The notes under the pieces: model-generated | What the model saw: only the letters and a program-made list of their open reading frames with translations | Database searches by the model: none | Told to the model about the DNA's origin: nothing | Translations under genes and position numbers: made by a program | From: G963422275 sp963422275 | GTDB taxonomy: Bacteria; Pseudomonadota; Alphaproteobacteria; Rhodobacterales; Rhodobacteraceae | Length of the DNA: 64,000 nt | Direction of reading: 5' to 3' | Assembly (NCBI GenBank): GCA_963422275.1 | Contig: OY729418.1 | Coordinates: forward strand, 248,001-312,000 | Part shown: piece by piece, positions 19,221 to 28,860 of the stretch | How the letters are laid out: the number at the start of each line of letters is the position of its first letter | How positions within the stretch are numbered: position 1 is the stretch's first letter

Positions 19221-20304
19221 GGCGCCAATTTCCTTCTACAAAGTTTCCTAAGCCAACCAGAGCGTCGTCTAATGGAACAAGTCCGTCCACCGACATCTTA
19301 TCTCCAGCTTTCAGATAGTAAACGGTTCCGGCAGGTACCATGAAGCGGTTCGGCTTCGGCCCGCCTCTTGCCATGTCCCATCCAGACACGGCGAGGGGGC
19401 TAGGAACAGCTGCCGCGAGTGGATGAAGATTGGGCGGAAGCCAGCCATTGAACCAAGCTGGTGATGTCATCATCACGAGGCGTCCGGTACCTTCGCTAGG
19501 AGGAATATCTGGCCAGTCGATGCGCTCTGGATGGCAGCGCAATCTCACATGTCCTCCTTCACCGCCAAGGCGCATCAGCTTGGCGTGACTGTCTAACGGC
19601 GCTAGAGCATTAGCCGGTCCCCTCACCTCTGCAACAAGCGTCGTGTTGTGCCCCAGCGCAAGCCTGCGTGCACCGTAGATACGTCCATCTCCTGCGGCAT
19701 TGCTTTTCTCGTCGATACCAACGCCGGTGCGGTCATCGAAATCAAAGATAGAGCTTGGGGAAACGATGTCTGCATCCTTCGGTGTCCTACCCTCGAGAAA
19801 CTGACGAAGCCCTTCAATTGTCATGTAGCCGTCGATTGCCTCCTGGGGCGATCGACCCCACCGCCAAAGAGGTAGCATCCCCTTCATGGCGGGCTGCCAG
19901 CCCAGAGGAGGCGAAGCGAGTGGGTCGAGACGAACAAGGCGGTCTGTCCCCTTCTCACGCATCAGGTTCGCCGGGACACGAAAGAGCACCGCTCCCCCAC
20001 GGCTAAACCACGGGCCGCTCACTGCAACTTGGGCAATACCGCCAATTTCAGGGCTGAAACTCGCCAGAGCATCACTAAAACTTGTACCTTGGCTGACGAG
20101 TTTACCTAGTCGAGCCAATGAACAACCGTGCATTTCGATAAGTATCGTGCGCAGCGCACCAGCGAGAGTCTGGGGCATCGGCAATCCAGACGCCGCGCGC
20201 GACGAGGCTTCAAACGGTCGAGCATCTCGAAAGAACAGCGTATCGACCGGCTCCATCTCTAGCCGAAGGGTAACCTCGTGATTTGCGCTTGACGTGTTAG
20301 GCAT
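19213..20304 (-). CDS. cmr3: Type III-B Cmr3
   Basis: About 363 residues. The segment LEMEPVDTLFFRDARPFE followed by GLPMPQTLAGALRTIL is the classic Cmr3 (TIGR01888) start: Cmr3 holds the 5' handle of the crRNA next to Cas10. The C-terminus GLVPLDDALVGLGNFVEGNW is also typical. The ATG at 20304 overlaps the end of cas10 by eight bases; a GTG at 20322 would add six residues. Confidence 0.93.
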   Translation of the reverse strand: MPNTSSANHEVTLRLEMEPVDTLFFRDARPFEASSRAASGLPMPQTLAGALRTILIEMHGCSLARLGKLVSQGTSFSDALASFSPEIGGIAQVAVSGPWFSRGGAVLFRVPANLMREKGTDRLVRLDPLASPPLGWQPAMKGMLPLWRWGRSPQEAIDGYMTIEGLRQFLEGRTPKDADIVSPSSIFDFDDRTGVGIDEKSNAAGDGRIYGARRLALGHNTTLVAEVRGPANALAPLDSHAKLMRLGGEGGHVRLRCHPERIDWPDIPPSEGTGRLVMMTSPAWFNGWLPPNLHPLAAAVPSPLAVSGWDMARGGPKPNRFMVPAGTVYYLKAGDKMSVDGLVPLDDALVGLGNFVEGNWRHV

Positions 20305-22933
20305 CGTCGCCCCGCGCCACAAAGGACGCGCCCTGGCATGTCAAAATGAAAGCTTGCAGCAACTCCCCGGTCGAGTGACCGCGCTGACGACCCAATTCCG
20401 TAAAACGGTGCCACCAGTCTTCGGCAACAGCACCTGTCAAACCCGCTTTCCGTGCTTCGTCACCGTCGCTCGTTCGATTGACCAAGCGTCGAATCTCCGC
20501 ACGAAGCGCTGGCTCAGGTATCTCATCGCCTTCAAGTGTTGGAAGTTCGGCACGCAACCGGTAGGCCCAACGATCGGTGACACCGCCCGCGAACAGTTCG
20601 ACGAGATCTTGGAACCAGGGCGCAAGATCCCAATCGAGGACAACATCGGCATGTTCTCCGGACCGGCGCATGAAGCGCAATGAAAGCGCATTTCGCCCTG
20701 ACTTCTTGGCCTTTGCTTCTCCATCGCGCGCGGCCTGCAAAGCAAAACGCAGATCCTCCTTGATATGCACAAAAGCAATGCCCGCCGACATGCTTGCATT
20801 ATTACCCATCGTTAGTAACCGGCGGCCGTCGATGTATGTCGAGCCTGGCGAAGTTTCGTCTCCGACGCCCCGGAACGCACTTTGCAGTGCGTAAGCGCAC
20901 GCAACAGCGCACCTCGCCGGCAGCAACGCGAGCACGTCGTCGCCTCCCGAATATATCAGTGTTCCGGCATGTTCACGCACTACAGCTGATGCGACACGGC
21001 TGGCAAAGTTGTTCAATGCATCACTAATCGACGCGTGAAGTGCCGGGCCGACAGGTCGGAGAGCCTTGAGTCCGTTCCGTGCGCATTCCCCAAGACCTTC
21101 GTAATATTCGAGTATTTTTGGATGCAATACGTTCTGCAAACTTGGTGCGCGATCGCCCCTGAGCCACTCCCCCATATTATCAGCATCCATCATCAGGATA
21201 GCGTAATAGACCGGCGGGCGGCCATGAGCATCTCGTGTTGAGCGAATCCTCTCCCATACGTTCTGCGGCGGCGGCTTTTCGCCCTCCTCAATCGCATTGC
21301 GGTTCGCTTGGTGGAGCCAACGGCCACTCCAATATTTCTCGTGCTGCCGGATATTGTCTGGGTCGATACATGCGGTTCGAAGCCAGTCGCCTGCAGCAAC
21401 TGTAGCAGTGTCTGGGAACCGCAGATCATCCGGTGCAAGATCGAGTTCTCGTGCCAACGTTACCGGTGCCGCAAAGCGCTTGCACAAAGCGACCGCCGAG
21501 AAACGTTCGGTCTTGCGCAGGCGAACCCCGCAGACGCCAAGCGACTCTTCCGCTGAGTTCCAGAAACGACGTCCGTCATCAAGTCCGGCCGGACCCATCT
21601 GTTCGAAAGAGCCGAAGAGGCTGCATTTGGCAGGTGACGGAATCATTTCATTTGTCCGTGGAACATGACGGATGCGGCGTTTCGCTTCCATGACGCGAGC
21701 CGAGGCTTCAAGCTGGGCCTGCCACCGGCCGGACGACATTTGTTCGTATTTAGGTCGTTCGTCCTCTGGAATTGCTTTCGCTAGACCGCGAACGGCAGCG
21801 GCGGCGGGCCATACGCTATCAAAAGAACTGGAATTATTTATCAGTCTCGCCAGATACTGATCATTGAGTGGACGCTCGGGTACAACAGAGCTACGCACTT
21901 CAAAAAACTGCTCGACCTGTCCCCGCCAACGACGCGCCCAATCACGGTCAATTGCGGCCAACGCTGGATCGATCTTGATGAGCACATCCTCCGACAACTG
22001 TCGCCATGCAGCGTGAACGGATTCAGTGCACAGACCTGCCATGGCATTGCCGTCAAGCCCGTCACGACCCCATGGAACAAGTGCCAAGAAACGGTTGGGA
22101 ATAGACGGAGAACGTCGAGCTGACGTCGAAGGAAGATCAATGCGCTCACCGAGTCCCGCGTCCTTACGCAACCAAAGGTCCATCAGCGGATTGCCGCGTA
22201 GGGCTGGAAACACAATCGCGGTTGGGCCGAATCTTTCGACTACGGGCTTCAATCCCTGAAATGTCAGCCATGAAAGGATCGCACTTCCAGACCAAAGGTC
22301 GCGCACTGTCCGGGCCGCCGCTATAAATTGCTGTACTGGACCGAGCGATAGCGACAGGTAAGCACCTCCATACGAGCCGGGTCTACTTGCCCAAATTCCA
22401 CTGGTTATGTCGGAATGGTTCGTCAGAGTATGGTCGGGCACGCGCGTGTCGGCAGGTTGACGCGTGAATGCGTGCCCAAATCGACTTTCGAGGCAATCAG
22501 GAAGCAATCGCCACAATGCAAGAAACCGCCTGCGCGGGTCATTGAGGCCATCAACGATTTCGCCAATTGTCTCGAGAACTGCTGTCTCGTTGATCACCAA
22601 GCCCTCAAGCACCTCTGGCTGAGCACTGACAGGGTGGCGAATTTCAAGGCGACCGTGATCGGGTCCAACGGCGCGCTCACCGTTGGTTCCCGCTGTTGGC
22701 ATCGGGACTCGCTCGGCAATCGCCGCGAGCGGGTCCGCCAGCGCGGTGGAGGATTTGATTTCGGCTCGGGTGATGTGACGTTCGAGCGCACGTGCTGCAT
22801 AGCGTGCCGCTCGTGCCTCGTGTCCGCGAATGTTGATCGCCTTATCGACGGGGTCGTGCATGTAGACAAGAAGCAACTGCTCCCAATCCACCGCTTGCGG
22901 TTGCACGACTGTGCCTTCCGTTCGTTCGCTCAT
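20297..22933 (-). CDS. cas10: Cas10/Cmr2, type III-B large subunit, cyclase-competent
   Basis: An 878-residue Cas10. His26-Asp27 in YMHDPVDKA is the HD-nuclease motif seen in active Cmr2 proteins. The first palm carries DADNMGEW and the second carries GGDD at 663-666 (LIYSGGDDVLALLPA), the motif needed to make cyclic oligoadenylate from ATP. Both single-stranded DNA cleavage and signalling therefore look possible. The C-terminal helical D4 domain is present. It is the first gene of the operon; the region upstream (22934-23175) ends at an IS427-like insertion, so the promoter must lie within about 240 bp or come from the IS. Confidence 0.96.
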   Translation of the reverse strand: MSERTEGTVVQPQAVDWEQLLLVYMHDPVDKAINIRGHEARAARYAARALERHITRAEIKSSTALADPLAAIAERVPMPTAGTNGERAVGPDHGRLEIRHPVSAQPEVLEGLVINETAVLETIGEIVDGLNDPRRRFLALWRLLPDCLESRFGHAFTRQPADTRVPDHTLTNHSDITSGIWASRPGSYGGAYLSLSLGPVQQFIAAARTVRDLWSGSAILSWLTFQGLKPVVERFGPTAIVFPALRGNPLMDLWLRKDAGLGERIDLPSTSARRSPSIPNRFLALVPWGRDGLDGNAMAGLCTESVHAAWRQLSEDVLIKIDPALAAIDRDWARRWRGQVEQFFEVRSSVVPERPLNDQYLARLINNSSSFDSVWPAAAAVRGLAKAIPEDERPKYEQMSSGRWQAQLEASARVMEAKRRIRHVPRTNEMIPSPAKCSLFGSFEQMGPAGLDDGRRFWNSAEESLGVCGVRLRKTERFSAVALCKRFAAPVTLARELDLAPDDLRFPDTATVAAGDWLRTACIDPDNIRQHEKYWSGRWLHQANRNAIEEGEKPPPQNVWERIRSTRDAHGRPPVYYAILMMDADNMGEWLRGDRAPSLQNVLHPKILEYYEGLGECARNGLKALRPVGPALHASISDALNNFASRVASAVVREHAGTLIYSGGDDVLALLPARCAVACAYALQSAFRGVGDETSPGSTYIDGRRLLTMGNNASMSAGIAFVHIKEDLRFALQAARDGEAKAKKSGRNALSLRFMRRSGEHADVVLDWDLAPWFQDLVELFAGGVTDRWAYRLRAELPTLEGDEIPEPALRAEIRRLVNRTSDGDEARKAGLTGAVAEDWWHRFTELGRQRGHSTGELLQAFILTCQGASFVARGDDA

Positions 22934-23175
22934 TATTTCTCCAAGCGCAAGCTTAGGCCCGCACGATTTAATCTAACCACTGCAACCAGTGAATGCAAAC
23001 AATCGGCATTGCAGGACAATCGCTTTTCATTTTTTCCATTCGGTTGCAGTTTGCGGCAGCTTGACAGCGGTCTCGGTCGTCTGCCGAGTGAAGTCTCTGC
23101 GCGGCGCGTAGTTCCATATTTGCCCCCCTGCACGAGAACCTAGTGTGCGACTGCACGCTGAACGAACGGCGGCTA
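22934..23175 (-). promoter_or_regulatory. Upstream region of the cas operon
   Basis: The 242 bp before the cas10 ATG (reading leftward) contain no gene. It is AT-rich near 23020-23040. The operon promoter is expected here, but no convincing -35/-10 pair was identified. The IS427-like element at 23176 marks its outer edge. Confidence 0.4.
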
Positions 23176-23635
23176 GGTTGTGTACTCATAAAGGGAAAAG
23201 GGATTCTCTACGATCTGACGGATGCGGAATGGGCGATCATCTCGCCGTTGCTGCCTGACAAGCCGCGGGGTGTTCCAAGGGTGGACGACCGGCGGGTGAT
23301 CAGCGGGATCTTTCACATCCTGCGCACCGGCACGCCGTGGCGCGACCTTCCGGAATGCTACGGGCCATATACGACAGTCTGCAACCGCTGCAACCGCTGG
23401 GCTAGGCAAGGGGTGTGGGAGCGCCTGTTCGGGGCGCTGGCGACGGGATCGCCGGGAGCAGCGCTCCGCATCCCATGATCTCTACCGCCAACGCAATCTC
23501 GTCGAACGCTTCTTCAACAAGCTCAAGCACTTCCGAGGCATCGCGACCCGCCATCACAAGCTTGCAGGAAACTTCCTCGCCGCAATCGCCCTCGCCTGCA
23601 TCCGCCTCTGGATCAAAACTAATGAGTACACGACC
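23176..23635 (+). mobile_element. IS427-like element, 460 bp, internally deleted
   Basis: Ends GGTTGTGTACTCAT and ATGAGTACACGACC, flanked by TA on both sides. The N-terminal transposase part (LTDAEWAIISPLLPDKPRG, RTGTPWRDLPE) is joined directly to the C-terminal part (NLVERFFNKLKHFRGIATR), with the catalytic middle missing. A non-autonomous remnant placed just upstream of the cas operon. Confidence 0.85.
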
Positions 23636-23961
23636 TAGCGGAGCACGGCCTTGATGGGGTTGCGAGACCCTTGTCCTTTGGAAAGAATCCTTTGGAAGGT
23701 ACAAATGGATGATGCAGGGCAAGCGGCATCTGACTTGATAACAGCGTATGCAGGCACTCGGTGCTTGCTCCTGGAATACGACGAGGGCCTCAGCTGGCAC
23801 AGCCGCGACCAACGCATTGAGAGGCGGTCTATCAGCGAGAGGCGAGATTTCATCGCTTTTCGGCAATTCACAGGGCCACGCTCCAGAGGCCCTTCCTGGA
23901 AATATCGAGCAAACCATGTTCAGCGAACCACTCTACAGCAGTTGCAGGAGAATGCTGCTTA
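23636..23961. other. Intergenic between two IS elements, no gene recognised
   Basis: Open frames of about 100 codons exist on the plus strand but show no family resemblance. Near 23660-23700 there is a short imperfect palindrome (CCTTTGGAAAGAATCCTTTGG). Its role is unknown. Confidence 0.4.
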
Positions 23962-24969
23962 ACCCGAGTTATGGATAAGCTCTGTTTTCTTTTGGAATGC
24001 ACCGAATGGCGTCTGGCACGACGATTTTGCCGATTTTGACCTTTGGCTGCGCCAGAATATAGGCAGCCAGACATGACAGGATATGAACGAAGGCATTTGT
24101 TGGGGATCGGTGTCGTGTGCGTTCCAATCCCATGCTTGATTTCAGTTTATCGAACAGCGTTTCAATGATGAACCGCTTCCGCAACATGATTTGGTCCAGA
24201 ATGGGCAGAAGAAAGTTTTTCATGTTGCGGCGAATGCCAGTGATCAGGTGCAGGCCCTGTTGCCGCAAACGCTGGAAAAGCGGCTTCGAAATGCAGCCTT
24301 TATCGCCGAACGCCTTGCCTTTCAACTCGGCAATCATGGTCTCAAGCGGCTTGCGGTCGTCGGTGTTTCCAGGCGTGATCTTGACGGCCATGACCTGACC
24401 CTTGTCGTTGATGACCAGATGCAGCTTGAACCCGAAAAACCACCCCATGGTGCTGCGGCCCCGCTTGGCCAGTCCCTTGAAGACCTTGTTCCGGTTGATC
24501 CGTGCGTTGTGGCAGACAGAGAGCTTGGTGCTGTCCACAAAATAGATTCCGGTTTCCTCACCGCGAAAGCATTGCATCAAGATGCAAGACGGAACCAGCA
24601 AGCGCGGCATCAGGGCGACAAACCGTCCGCAGCTTGGCAGGTCTCCAAAGCAGTCGCGATATTTCCGCTCCACGCCATGGAACCGGAAAGCCTTGAAATG
24701 CTTGAAGGGCGAGAGATGAAACAGCACCATGATGAAGAGCCTTTCGCTGAGCGAGAGCTTGCCCGAGCGCGAGCGCTGGCGGCCTGTGCCGATCAGCCGA
24801 TGCCGCTCCCATTCTTCAAAGGTCTTTGCAAAGTCGTCGAGACAGCAGAACAGTGCGATGATGGAGGTGCTCATTGAGGGGATCCCATCCGTTGATTTTG
24901 ATTGCGGATACAGAATCAGGCCACGCCCGATTTGGGAACCCCCTCACCCCTCTTATCCAGAATTGGGGT
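23962..24969 (-). mobile_element. IS982-family element, copy 1, intact
   Basis: 1008 bp, ends ACCCGAGTTATGGATAAG on the left and, reverse-complemented, ACCCCAATTCTGGATAAG on the right. Flanked by a 6-bp direct repeat TGCTTA (23956-23961 and 24970-24975). A near-identical copy of the same length lies at 57886-58893 in the same orientation. Confidence 0.93.
23969..24874 (-). CDS. IS982-family transposase
   Basis: A 301-residue DDE transposase, full length. Diagnostic strings include FVDSTKLSVCHNARINRNKV (first catalytic Asp), KGLAKRGRSTMGWFFGFKLH, VINDKGQVMAVKITPGNTDD, FGDKGC and KRFIIETLFDKLKSSMGLE (catalytic Glu). No frameshift is seen, so it may be active. Differs from copy 2 at a small number of residues. 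Confidence 0.95.
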   Translation of the reverse strand: MSTSIIALFCCLDDFAKTFEEWERHRLIGTGRQRSRSGKLSLSERLFIMVLFHLSPFKHFKAFRFHGVERKYRDCFGDLPSCGRFVALMPRLLVPSCILMQCFRGEETGIYFVDSTKLSVCHNARINRNKVFKGLAKRGRSTMGWFFGFKLHLVINDKGQVMAVKITPGNTDDRKPLETMIAELKGKAFGDKGCISKPLFQRLRQQGLHLITGIRRNMKNFLLPILDQIMLRKRFIIETLFDKLKSSMGLERTRHRSPTNAFVHILSCLAAYILAQPKVKIGKIVVPDAIRCIPKENRAYP

Positions 24970-25175
24970 TGCTTACCTGCTCTATCTAACACAGCGGGGA
25001 ATGGTGCCTCGGCCGGTCCCTAGGTGCTGACCGCACTCACACCGCTGATTTCGGAAAGCGCGCCTTCTGGCAAAGACCTGATGGTCCGCCTAGGTGCCAA
25101 TATGTTGGCGGAGTCGGCGAATGAAAAAGTGTCAGAATCGATTTTGAGGACACAATTCTTGAATGACTTGGATCC

Positions 25176-25598
25176 TTGTCAGGAATGTTGCCTACAGCCT
25201 CAGCATCGCCCCGATACGCCGGATGCCGAGCGGACTACAGTGCCATTCTACTGGAAAGGCGGCTCCGCGACGCGCTGACCCAAGTCAATCGCGACCTTCC
25301 CACCGCGACGTTCGACAATGCCTTCCGCATGCTGAACCGGTACACGGTTGTCGAGAACATGCACTGGCGCCAGTCCGATATTGTCCTGTTCGTCAACGGA
25401 TTGCTTTTCGGGTTGATTGTGCTCAAGAACCCGGCGAGCGAGGACGCTACGACTTGGGCGGCGTGCCAGTGGTTCCAGACCTACGAGGCGGATCTTCTGT
25501 CAAGGACTGCGATGAACACGGCCTCGATCGTCTCTGATAGAGTGGAGGCACCAATCGGCACACTGACCGCCAGGCAGAGCGGTTGCCTTGGCACATGA
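25176..25598 (+). pseudogene. Type I restriction subunit HsdR, fragment
   Basis: The frame reads ILLERRLRDALTQVNRDLP, then YTVVENMHWRQSDIVLFVNG and LFGLIVLKNPASEDATTW, the N-terminal nuclease region of HsdR (the conserved LFVNGLPL-x-LIELKNP motif, with E changed to V here, removing a catalytic acid). The segment between the first and second strings is shortened compared with the family, and the helicase part is absent. No hsdM or hsdS is visible. A dead remnant of a type I restriction system. Confidence 0.75.
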
Positions 25599-26465
25599 CC
25601 TTGGCGCGCCTCTGGCCGCATTGCGTAAATGTAACGAACGAGCAATTGCGTGAAAATGTCGCAAAATCAATCAAAAATCGATCAGTTTCTGTGCTTGGTA
25701 AATCATGGTCTCGAAACAGGATTTAGCCGCCTGATCCCGGCAATCGAACTGGAAGCCCTTGGGTTGAAATTCGGAAATTGGGAAAGTCTATGTCGGGACA
25801 TAAGCTCGCTGGCCAAAGATACAATGTTGTAGATCGAATCAAGGAGCGCTGCATAATCCCGGGAGCGAGCAAAGCAGAGTGCGTCCCCAAGGATAAGCGG
25901 CTTGATGGCGGTCCACGTCTAGATACCCCTGCAAGAGTCGGGACAATGACTTTCAGCTTTCATCGAAAGCTGCGAACAACGCGCAGCGACAGCGCTGTAA
26001 GGAGTGTCGCGGAACAAACATGCGATTTGATGCTCCAAAACCTGTTTATTCGAGGCGCACTGCGCCGGACACTGCCAGTCCGTCGGAGCACTACTTTGCG
26101 AAGCGCATTCTTGGCGCCACGCGCCCGGCAACCACCACCTTAAAAATCCATTTGGCTCTCCCCTAATTGCATGCCAAGATAAACCCCGCATGCTTGCATG
26201 CATATCCAGGACCGGATGAGAGCATTTCGCAACAGTTTTTGATTCGGGTTCTGATCCTGAAACCGCAGGGGCTAGCAACCTTCCACTGCTCGCCTCCAAG
26301 TGTCTACGGGCAGGTGTCCTCTCTCTGGAGCTGGCAGGTCCGACGGGCGAAGCTCGGGGCCGGGGATCAAAGAATAGCCAAGACCGCCAAGTCAATGGAA
26401 TATCGGAGGCATTCTGGTCCTAGATGCGCGCCTGAAGTCGCAGGAGCGCGATTGCTGCATTTCGC
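25599..26465. other. Non-coding or decayed region, nothing recognised
   Basis: About 870 bp between the hsdR fragment and the epimerase fragment. Short frames on both strands (for example 25650-25832 plus) have no recognisable family. It looks like eroded coding sequence. Confidence 0.4.
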
Positions 26466-26930
26466 AGGACTAAGGTCAGTGCGCATATCGGCGTCAATGC
26501 TCCGGTGCGGCCCGACAGCCTATACGGCGTGTCAAAGAACTTTGTCGAAAGCCTGTCGCGTCTTTATTGGGACAAGTTCGGCATCGAATCCGCATGCTTG
26601 CGGATTTTCTCGTCATTCCCCGAACCGGCCGACCGGCGGATGCTTTGGTCGTACCTGTCCTTTGACGATTGCGTTCGGCTGACGGCGGCGGCGCTGACGG
26701 CACCCTGGATCGGCCATACAATCAGTTTCGGCATCTCAAACAACAAAGTCAAGGTGGCAGACAACGCCGACGCCAACCATCTCGGCTTTATCCCGCGCGA
26801 TTCCTCTGAGCCTTGGCGCGAAGCGATTGAGGCGCGAACGGAAGCATCGGACCCGAATGCACCTTCAGTCAAGTATCTCGGCGGCTGGTTTTGCGACCTA
26901 GGCCACCCAGACGATGAGAGCGGCAAATGA
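26466..26930 (+). pseudogene. NAD-dependent epimerase/uronate dehydrogenase-like, C-terminal fragment
   Basis: The frame contains RPDSLYGVSKNFVESLSRLYWDKFGIESACLRI (read in parts), which holds the catalytic YxxxK of extended short-chain dehydrogenases (Tyr and Lys of YGVSK), then SSFPEPADRRML and HLGFIPRDSSEPWREAIE, typical of uronate dehydrogenase-like proteins. The NAD-binding N-terminal half with its GxxGxxG is missing. The stop overlaps the start of the next gene (ATGA), so the two once formed an operon, likely for sugar-acid or related catabolism. Confidence 0.75.
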
Positions 26931-28129
26931 AAGGCAGCTATGACGTGGTGATTGTCGGCGGCGCTGTCATCGGCAGCGCAACCGCCTATTTTTTGACGGC
27001 AAACGCTGATTTCAAGGGATCCGTCGCCATCATCGAGAAAGACCCGACATTTGCCACGGCCTCCACTTCGCTCAGCTCCAGTTCGATTAGAAACCAGTTC
27101 TCCAATCCGATTAACGTGCGGATTGGCCAGTTCGGCACACAGTTCATTCGCGAGTTTGCCGACACAATGGAAGTGGATGGCGAAAGGCCTGAACTGGATT
27201 TTCACGAAGGCGGCTACCTGTTCCTGGCTGCAACGGATGAGCAGGCACAAGTTCTGCGCGAGAACCACGATGTGCAAAAAAGCTTGCGCACCGACGTGGT
27301 CCTGTGGGACCGCGATGAAGTCAAAGCCGCCTTTCCCCATCTGCATGTCGATGACCTGAAGCTCGCCAGCTACGGTCGGTCCGGCGAGGGATGGTTCTCC
27401 AATACCGGCCTGATGAACGGCTTCCGCAAAAAGGCGCGGATGCAACGCGCGGACTATGTGATTGACGAGGTCGTGAGCATTCAACGGCACGGCGACCGAA
27501 TCACAGCGGTGGCTCTCGCCAGCGGTCGCACCTTGCATTGTGGCACGGTCGTAAATGCTTCCGGCACCCGCGCTGCCAAGACCGCAGCAATGGCAGGACT
27601 GAGCATACCCGTAGAACCTCGAAAGCGGACATTGTTCGCATTCGATTGCGCGCAAAGTCCGCAAGGCACCGCAACCGTCAACAAAGGCTGCCTGCCGCTG
27701 ATGATCGATCCTTCCGGTACTTTCTGCCGCCCGGAAGGCAAGTTCTTCCTTTCAGGCACCAAGCCTGAGGACGACCCTGCGGTGGATTGGGACGACTTTG
27801 AACCGCGTCATGAGGAGTTCGACAGAGTTTGGATGCATCTTGCCGGGCGTTCGAAGAATTTCGAGGCAATCAAGCTAGTGAATTTCTGGGCCGGCCACTA
27901 CGCGTATAACACGTTGGACCAGAATGCCGTTGCCGGCCCACACCCCGAAGTCCGCAACTTCATTTTCGCCAACGGATTTTCAGGGCACGGGCTCCAGCAA
28001 GCTCCGGCCATCGGGCGCGGCATCGCGGAATGGATTATCCATGGGGCTTTCAGATCGTTGGATCTTTCGTCGTTGACGTATGATAGAGTCGCGCACAACG
28101 ATCCTTTCGTGGAAAGGGCCGTGATATGA
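26927..28129 (+). CDS. FAD-dependent oxidoreductase, DAO family
   Basis: A 400-residue protein with an N-terminal dinucleotide-binding fold: YDVVIVGGAVIGSATAYFL (GxGxxG-type, with GGAVIG). The C-terminal FAD contact FANGFSGHGLQQAPAIGRGIAEWI is that of the D-amino-acid oxidase/sarcosine oxidase group. It oxidises an amine or amino-acid-like substrate that cannot be named from sequence. No signal peptide, so cytoplasmic. Its start overlaps the stop of the broken epimerase gene and it is followed by a decayed LysR regulator, so this is the surviving member of a catabolic cluster. Confidence 0.88.
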   Translation: MKGSYDVVIVGGAVIGSATAYFLTANADFKGSVAIIEKDPTFATASTSLSSSSIRNQFSNPINVRIGQFGTQFIREFADTMEVDGERPELDFHEGGYLFLAATDEQAQVLRENHDVQKSLRTDVVLWDRDEVKAAFPHLHVDDLKLASYGRSGEGWFSNTGLMNGFRKKARMQRADYVIDEVVSIQRHGDRITAVALASGRTLHCGTVVNASGTRAAKTAAMAGLSIPVEPRKRTLFAFDCAQSPQGTATVNKGCLPLMIDPSGTFCRPEGKFFLSGTKPEDDPAVDWDDFEPRHEEFDRVWMHLAGRSKNFEAIKLVNFWAGHYAYNTLDQNAVAGPHPEVRNFIFANGFSGHGLQQAPAIGRGIAEWIIHGAFRSLDLSSLTYDRVAHNDPFVERAVI

Positions 28130-28139
28130 TTTCGCACCC

Positions 28140-28503
28140 CGGCCGCAACGATTAACAGGCGCATTAGACTTCCACCGCCAAACGCGCTGAAGGCTTTCCA
28201 CGCGGCGGTGCTGCCAAGGCAACACGCCATTTGCTGCCACGGCTTGAGCGTTTTTGCGAGACCGTGCCCAATTCCGATCTGTGCATGACCACGATGGCAG
28301 AGACTCCTGACTTTTTACGGGACGACATAGACATTGCCGTGCAGTGGGGTTATGGTGATTGGGCCGATCTTGACGCCACTCTGCTGCTCAAAGATCACAA
28401 AATCATTTGCTGCAACAAGGAGGTCTCTCGGCGGACAGACAAGCCTGAAGACATTCTTGATGAGACATTGCTCCATCCGGTGGCGACGACGGCGCCGAAA
28501 TGA
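28140..28503 (+). pseudogene. LysR-family regulator (GcvA-like), internally deleted
   Basis: Begins with RRIRLPPPNALKAFHAA, the usual start of GcvA-like LysR proteins, then jumps directly into the ligand-binding domain: LPRLERFCETVPNSDL and FLRDDIDIAVQWGYGDWADLDATLLL. The DNA-binding helix-turn-helix and linker are deleted and the frame shifts between the parts. The end runs into an IS5-group fragment. Confidence 0.75.
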
Positions 28504-28591
28504 TGGTGGCGTCAACGATGCTGCCCTCCTTCAGCAGGCCCCCCCGGATGCGCCTTTGCACGCCCAAAATCAGGCTATATTCAGAGGTTCC
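28490..28591 (-). mobile_element. IS5-group left-end fragment
   Basis: About 100 bp ending in the left inverted repeat of the IS5-group copies read in reverse (AATCAGGCTATATTCAGAGG, then TTCC). It also retains a piece of internal sequence (GATGGTGGCGTCAACGATG). The rest of the element is lost by deletion, which also cut the LysR gene. Confidence 0.7.
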
Positions 28592-28860
28592 CTGGACGAA
28601 ATCCTCGGCGAACTGGACGAGAACCGGGGCGACCGGTGATCCACCTCGACACGCCCTCCGCACTCGTGCATCTCTTGGTCGAAGATCGGCGGGTTTCGAT
28701 GCCAGAGCTTGTCCCGTTGGCGCTCGCGCAAGCGTTGGGGATCTTTCCGGTCCCTGTCTGGTAGCAGACGCTCGATGCGCTGCATCTGGCGTCAGGCAAG
28801 CATCCGGTCGATCACGACCCACCGGGCACGCTCGCCAGTCAAGACCGGCGAAACCACTGT
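28592..28860 (+). pseudogene. VapB tail and VapC-like PIN toxin remnant
   Basis: A C-terminal tail DEILGELDENRGDR ends in TGA that overlaps a GTG start, the usual coupling of vapB and vapC. The second frame starts VIHLDTPSALVHLLVEDR, the PIN start with its first Asp (LDTSALV in the family), has an in-frame TAG near 28761, and resumes with QTLDALHLASG, the last PIN motif. The middle third of the toxin is missing. Short and decayed, so the identification is tentative. Confidence 0.5.

Noticed and set aside
13170..22933. Long plus-strand frames antisense to the cas genes (for example 14772-15266, 17042-17617, 22415-23143)
   Set aside because: They mirror high-GC coding frames on the minus strand and have no family resemblance of their own.
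23660..23705. Short palindrome resembling part of another CRISPR repeat
   Set aside because: It occurs once only, with no second copy at spacer distance. Not an array.
24117..24877. Plus-strand frames of 90-228 codons across the IS982 copies (also 58041-58801)
   Set aside because: Antisense shadows of the 301-residue transposase; present in both copies for that reason only.
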